NCBI RefSeq assembly: GCF_000006405.1
Contig: NW_003206847.1
Location: forward strand, 787,424-851,423
Source of the DNA: Perkinsus marinus ATCC 50983
Lineage: Eukaryota; Perkinsozoa; Perkinsida; Perkinsidae
DNA: 64,000 nucleotides
Reading direction: 5' to 3'
Part shown: positions 60,484-64,000 of the stretch, in pieces
Layout: the number at the start of each line of letters is the position of its first letter
Position numbering within the stretch: position 1 is the stretch's first letter
Translations under genes and position numbers: made by a program
Notes under the pieces: generated by a model
Database searches by the model: none
Seen by the model: the letters and a program-made list of their open reading frames with translations, nothing else
What the model was told of the DNA's origin: nothing

Positions 60484-62200
60484 TTGTATCTTCTTTACAT
60501 GGTGTCAGCCTATGTGAGCTGTTGTTTCCGTTTAGGAGATCTCCTGTGATAGTACACAAAGTTGATGCTATTGAGCTGTCCCTCTAGCGTCCCCACGCTG
60601 GTCATGATTTCGCGGTTACAGCTGACAGATGCGCAAGCTGAATGTCTTCTGTCTCTTTCGGATCAGAAGTTTGATTATTCAGTCTCGATCGAGTGAAATA
60701 TCTATGTTGGCATGTATGAAATATGCCAACATCAGAACGCTATCTAAGGGGACTTACTCTTAATACTTAGTCCCAGCTCGAAGTTAGAAGTGAGAACGAT
60801 GTTGAGTTGCACAGAGATCTGTTGTTGATGATTCTATGATGGGAGCGAATCATTCAGACGGGTTGGGGTGAATAGGTAGAAGGGGACAACGGATCAGTTT
60901 CGGATTATCCTCTTCTAACGAGAAGGGGAGCTGAGGGCTAGCGTTAAATTTTTAACGACAGTTGTGGACTGTTTCAGAGTTGCTCGTAACCATTGTTACT
61001 TCTCTACTGCCAGACTTGTACAAGAAATGGTGTAGAGACTTAAGAGATACAAACATATAACACAAGATAATAAGAGAAATCGAGAGACTACGACACAGAA
61101 CTTGGCTTCTGCGACGAAAAGTTATTCGGCCTGGACCAGCATTTACGGCACAATTTTCCTTCTGCACGAATGCTGCAAGTTAGCTCATCATTCACACAAT
61201 AAACCCACCAACAGCACCAGTCGCTGGAGGAAGCTGTGTCACTAGCGTCCTCAGAAGATCTTCAAGAGGCAGACCGTAGCTTAAACAGTTGTTTGCAAAA
61301 ACGGAAGTCAAGCTTGTGAATAATATTGAACACATCGACTATCTTGTACAATAATGTTGTTATCAACTTGAGCGGAGCGAAGCACACTGACTCCTCCATT
61401 TCCTCTCCCTTATCCAGAGAAATTCGCATCGTGTACTTGCCCTCAACGAGTGAGGATGGTACTCAACACAAGCGATAACAGTGATACACGACTTCGGCCA
61501 CCCATCGAATTGAAAATGTAACTGAGAGATATTTTTCAGGTCGACCATGGAAGATACGAAATATGTCAGCTTCCGGGCAACTTCCACAAGTGAGCCAAAC
61601 GAGCACACTACTCCAAGGCAAGTGCATGCAAGCAAGAATAGCCGCCAGTAGCTCAGCTGGCCGGCCCCTCCGCGGAAATTTTCTAGAATTTTCACGTGTA
61701 GCGCCTACTCGAATTATAGCCCAACAAACCCAACAACTTATTAGGTGTTGGGATATTCAGTTTATGATCACACCTTGTGCTTTTGACGCGGAGTTTGAAC
61801 TTCACCAAAATGTCGCTTTGTACATTTCACTCACTTTTAGTAACGTTTTTACCCATCAATAATCGTTTCGAAGATCGATGTGGTTGTCTATGGAGCAAAC
61901 TGAGCCTCCGAGATGACTGGGCGTGCGTCGATCAATGCTTCGATTCAACATTATGGATGGCTTACGGAAAAAAGGGATTTCACACTCGTGAAATCTTCAA
62001 CAGTAGGAATGCTCGCCAACCCTGGACGGGAACGGGATTCTTGATCGGAGTATCTTGAGGTCGCCATCGAAAGATACAAAACAGGTCAGGGTGGGACCTT
62101 CAGTTCAGGACTCTTGAGTTTTTCCCTTTGTTGGATCCCACCCGTCTCTCTGACGACATAGAGAGTCCACCGTTCCAGTCCCGTCCGATCGTCACTCACT
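60484..62200. other. Intergenic, no supported gene
   Basis: Frames on the minus strand at 60952-61167 and 61363-61695 and on the plus strand at 61563-62058 lack domains. Two copies of a small AGATAC-type inverted motif occur near 61540-61566 and 62048-62080, with a third inside KDEL receptor intron 1. Confidence 0.35.
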
Positions 62201-63474
62201 ATGAATATTTTTCGGTTTTGCGGGGATATGCTTCACTTAGTGAGCATCCTCCTCCTCGTCCTCAAACTGCGAAAGTCCAAGAGCTGCGTGGGTAAGTGAG
62301 CGTATCTTAGGTCCACCATGGTAAGATACAAACTAGGTATATCGTGCAAGATGCAGGAGATGTACGCCATGGTCTTCATTTTCCGATACGTGGACCTCTT
62401 CTGGCTGTACGTCAGCCTATATAATACTGGTAGTAAAGGGAAAGAGAAACTCAGTGAAAATACCACCATCGTTGGTTCTCAGTCATGAAGGTAGTTTTCA
62501 TCACACTCACATTGTATCTGGTTTACACTATGAAATTCAAGAGCGGCCCTGTGAGGCAAACCTACGATGCCACCGCTGATAACTTCAACTACGTCAGGTA
62601 AGAACGCTATCATCCCGTTGACCATCAAAGTTACTATCAGGTGGCTATTACCGCCGTGTTTCGTCCTCACCCTCATCACCACTGCTGACTACTCTATCGT
62701 TGAGGTGGTGTGGCTTCCGATTATCACGAGCTGTTCTCAGTTTTCGCAGACATCTTCTTGGAGTATATAGTTGTTTATGACGTAGAGTGACGGAATATAT
62801 GTTTGCTTCCCTCAGCTGAGCTCAACAGGAATTTCCCTACTAGTTATCAAAGCTTTCATACAAATTCGGCACGACCGATAAGAATTCCCCAAAAATTTCA
62901 TCAGAATTTCCCTAGTGGCACCAACACATGTAGTTGACCATGTGCATATTTTTCCACCCTGAGTAGAAGTGTACAGAAATCAACAAGAATTTCCTCACTT
63001 TGATTAGCAAGCATAGGTGAGCATGTGCATGTTTACCGCAGGTACTATGGACGATGTCGATTTGGATGGAGTCTGTCGCCATTTTGCCGCAGTTGTCGCT
63101 CCTGCAGCGTCAGAGAGAGGTAGAGGTACTCACATTGCGGAAATATTCATGCAAGTTTTAGGTGGAAAACTTGACGAGCAATTTTGTGTTCGCCATGGGA
63201 GCCTACAGGGGCTTCTATATAATAAATTGGGTAATAAACTGCACAGTCATTTTTAGCGATGATTTTAACCACTCAGATTTACCGTTATTTCGCGGAAGGT
63301 TACGTGAACTGGGTCGGGTGGATAGGCGGTGGCATTCAAGTGGCTTTGTACTGTGACTTTTTCTATTACTTTGCGATGAGGTATTTCTCTTGCACTGAAT
63401 TTGCATAGAACTGCTGTTCTTTCCTTGTTAGTAAATGGTACGGTCAGAAGCTGATCTTGCCTATGGCGGAGTAA
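62201..63474 (+). CDS. ERD2: ER lumen protein-retaining (KDEL) receptor
   Basis: Eight exons (62201-62291, 62337-62429, 62483-62597, 62641-62704, 63042-63119, 63162-63230, 63277-63380, 63432-63474) join in exact phase into 218 residues, against about 212 in animals. ERD2 is a seven-helix Golgi receptor that returns KDEL/HDEL-tagged ER proteins. Conserved blocks in order: [49 protein letters not shown] and [19 protein letters not shown]. Then come [49 protein letters not shown] and [13 protein letters not shown]. The tail [13 protein letters not shown] carries basic residues. Intron 4 (62705-63041) contains a family 2 repeat; the others are 42-53 nt. The start is the first ATG and matches the family N-terminus exactly. 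Confidence 0.95.
62789..62948. repeat. Dispersed intron repeat family 2, copy in KDEL receptor intron 4
   Basis: GGAATATATGTTTGC, CCCTCAGCTGAGCTC, repeated GAATTTCC segments and CACATGTAGTTGACCATGTG occur in the same order as in the copy at 21387-21540. It lies within the 337-nt intron 62705-63041. Confidence 0.85.
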
Positions 63475-64000
63475 CGACTCAGCCGCGAGGTCCTCTATGA
63501 TGGTACATGAGGCATGAGGAGGATGTACTCTTTTGGGTGTTGATTATCGAGCAGCTTGTGAGAATAGCAAGTGTCAATGTTGACATATTGAGATGAAGGT
63601 AGCGTAGTCGTTTGCCTGATTGCCGTTGGTGATGGCAGTCTCTGGTGCCAGTCCCATATTATTCCTTTCGAATCGTCTTGTGTTGAAGTGATTCTCTAAG
63701 AGGGGGGGGGGGGGGGGTAACCCTTATTATTCGAGGAAGAGGGGGCACCAGTGCTGCCGGGTCTGAGGAACTCGGTTGTTATATCGACTTTGATGTGGGA
63801 ATCACAGACTATGACTGTGAAGTTGCTGGTCAGTCTCATATGAGCTCTTCCTAGTTGCGATATTCACGAATTGACGGTTTTCATATGATGGGATGCAGGA
63901 GATCAGTGAGGATCTACATCTGGTCGACGAGCAGATCATCCTGATGAGGACGCACTGTTCTGACGTGTGGTTATGTGCCTCATCTGATAGTGAGGAGTTG
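63475..64000. other. Window end, no gene resolved
   Basis: No supported coding stretch before the window ends; possible exons on the plus strand near 63870-64000 cannot be judged. It contains a 16-G run. Confidence 0.35.
63702..63717 (+). repeat. Poly-G homopolymer, 16 nt
   Basis: Sixteen consecutive G, followed by TAACCC. Length may be affected by sequencing or assembly. Confidence 0.9.

Noticed and set aside
62233-62469. Minus-strand 78-codon frame with hydrophobic start
   Set aside because: It is the antisense of KDEL receptor exons 1 and 2, whose plus-strand reading matches the family across phase-correct introns.

Overview
The window is nuclear DNA from a unicellular eukaryote. Genes are split by many short GT-AG introns (22 to about 400 nt). 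The proteins are eukaryotic: Paf1-complex subunit CTR9, ABCF2, ribosomal protein uL14/RPL23, KDEL receptor, a DYRK-family kinase, a microsomal P450, P5B-type ATPases, and the flagellar transport protein IFT54, so the organism has or had a flagellum. The overall style suggests a Perkinsus-like alveolate, but that is inference; no species marker was recognised.

Layout. 1-5.5 kb: two divergent intronless POT-family oligopeptide transporters. 5.5-9.2 kb: a many-intron DYRK-like gene whose catalytic Asp, DFG Asp and activation-loop tyrosines are all replaced, i.e. a predicted pseudokinase. 9.2-18.7 kb: small, poorly recognisable genes (a Pro/His-rich single-pass membrane protein, a Gly/Lys-rich protein, secreted or hypothetical pieces) and a 100-base assembly gap. 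18.7-26.5 kb: CTR9 on the minus strand, with introns carrying two families of dispersed repeats. 26.5-33 kb: a hairpin-rich spacer, an uncharacterised membrane/coiled-coil protein, ABCF2, and RPL23 divergent from ABCF2. 33.4-35.5 kb: IFT54 with a minisatellite in an intron. 36.9 kb: a 31-bp minisatellite.

37.8-55.3 kb is a tandem array of three P5B ATPase genes with the same two-intron structure. Copies 1 and 3 are open; copy 2 has a 1-nt insertion late in the gene. Blocks around the phosphorylation site and the N/P domain are almost identical in DNA among copies while flanking membrane segments differ, as expected from gene conversion. Copies 2 and 3 are followed by related minisatellites with a GCATAGCTGCCCCGCC core. 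57-60.5 kb: a hypothetical gene and a 10-exon cytochrome P450 with ultrashort introns and a 19-nt non-canonical interruption in its ExxR helix. 62.2-63.5 kb: an 8-exon KDEL receptor.

The genes do not form one pathway. The strongest unusual signals are: two repeat families found almost only inside introns (introner- or MITE-like), the homogenised P5B array, the triple-mutant DYRK pseudokinase, and the 19-35 nt introns. Exon coordinates given were checked by hand for reading phase; no alignment or database search was possible.
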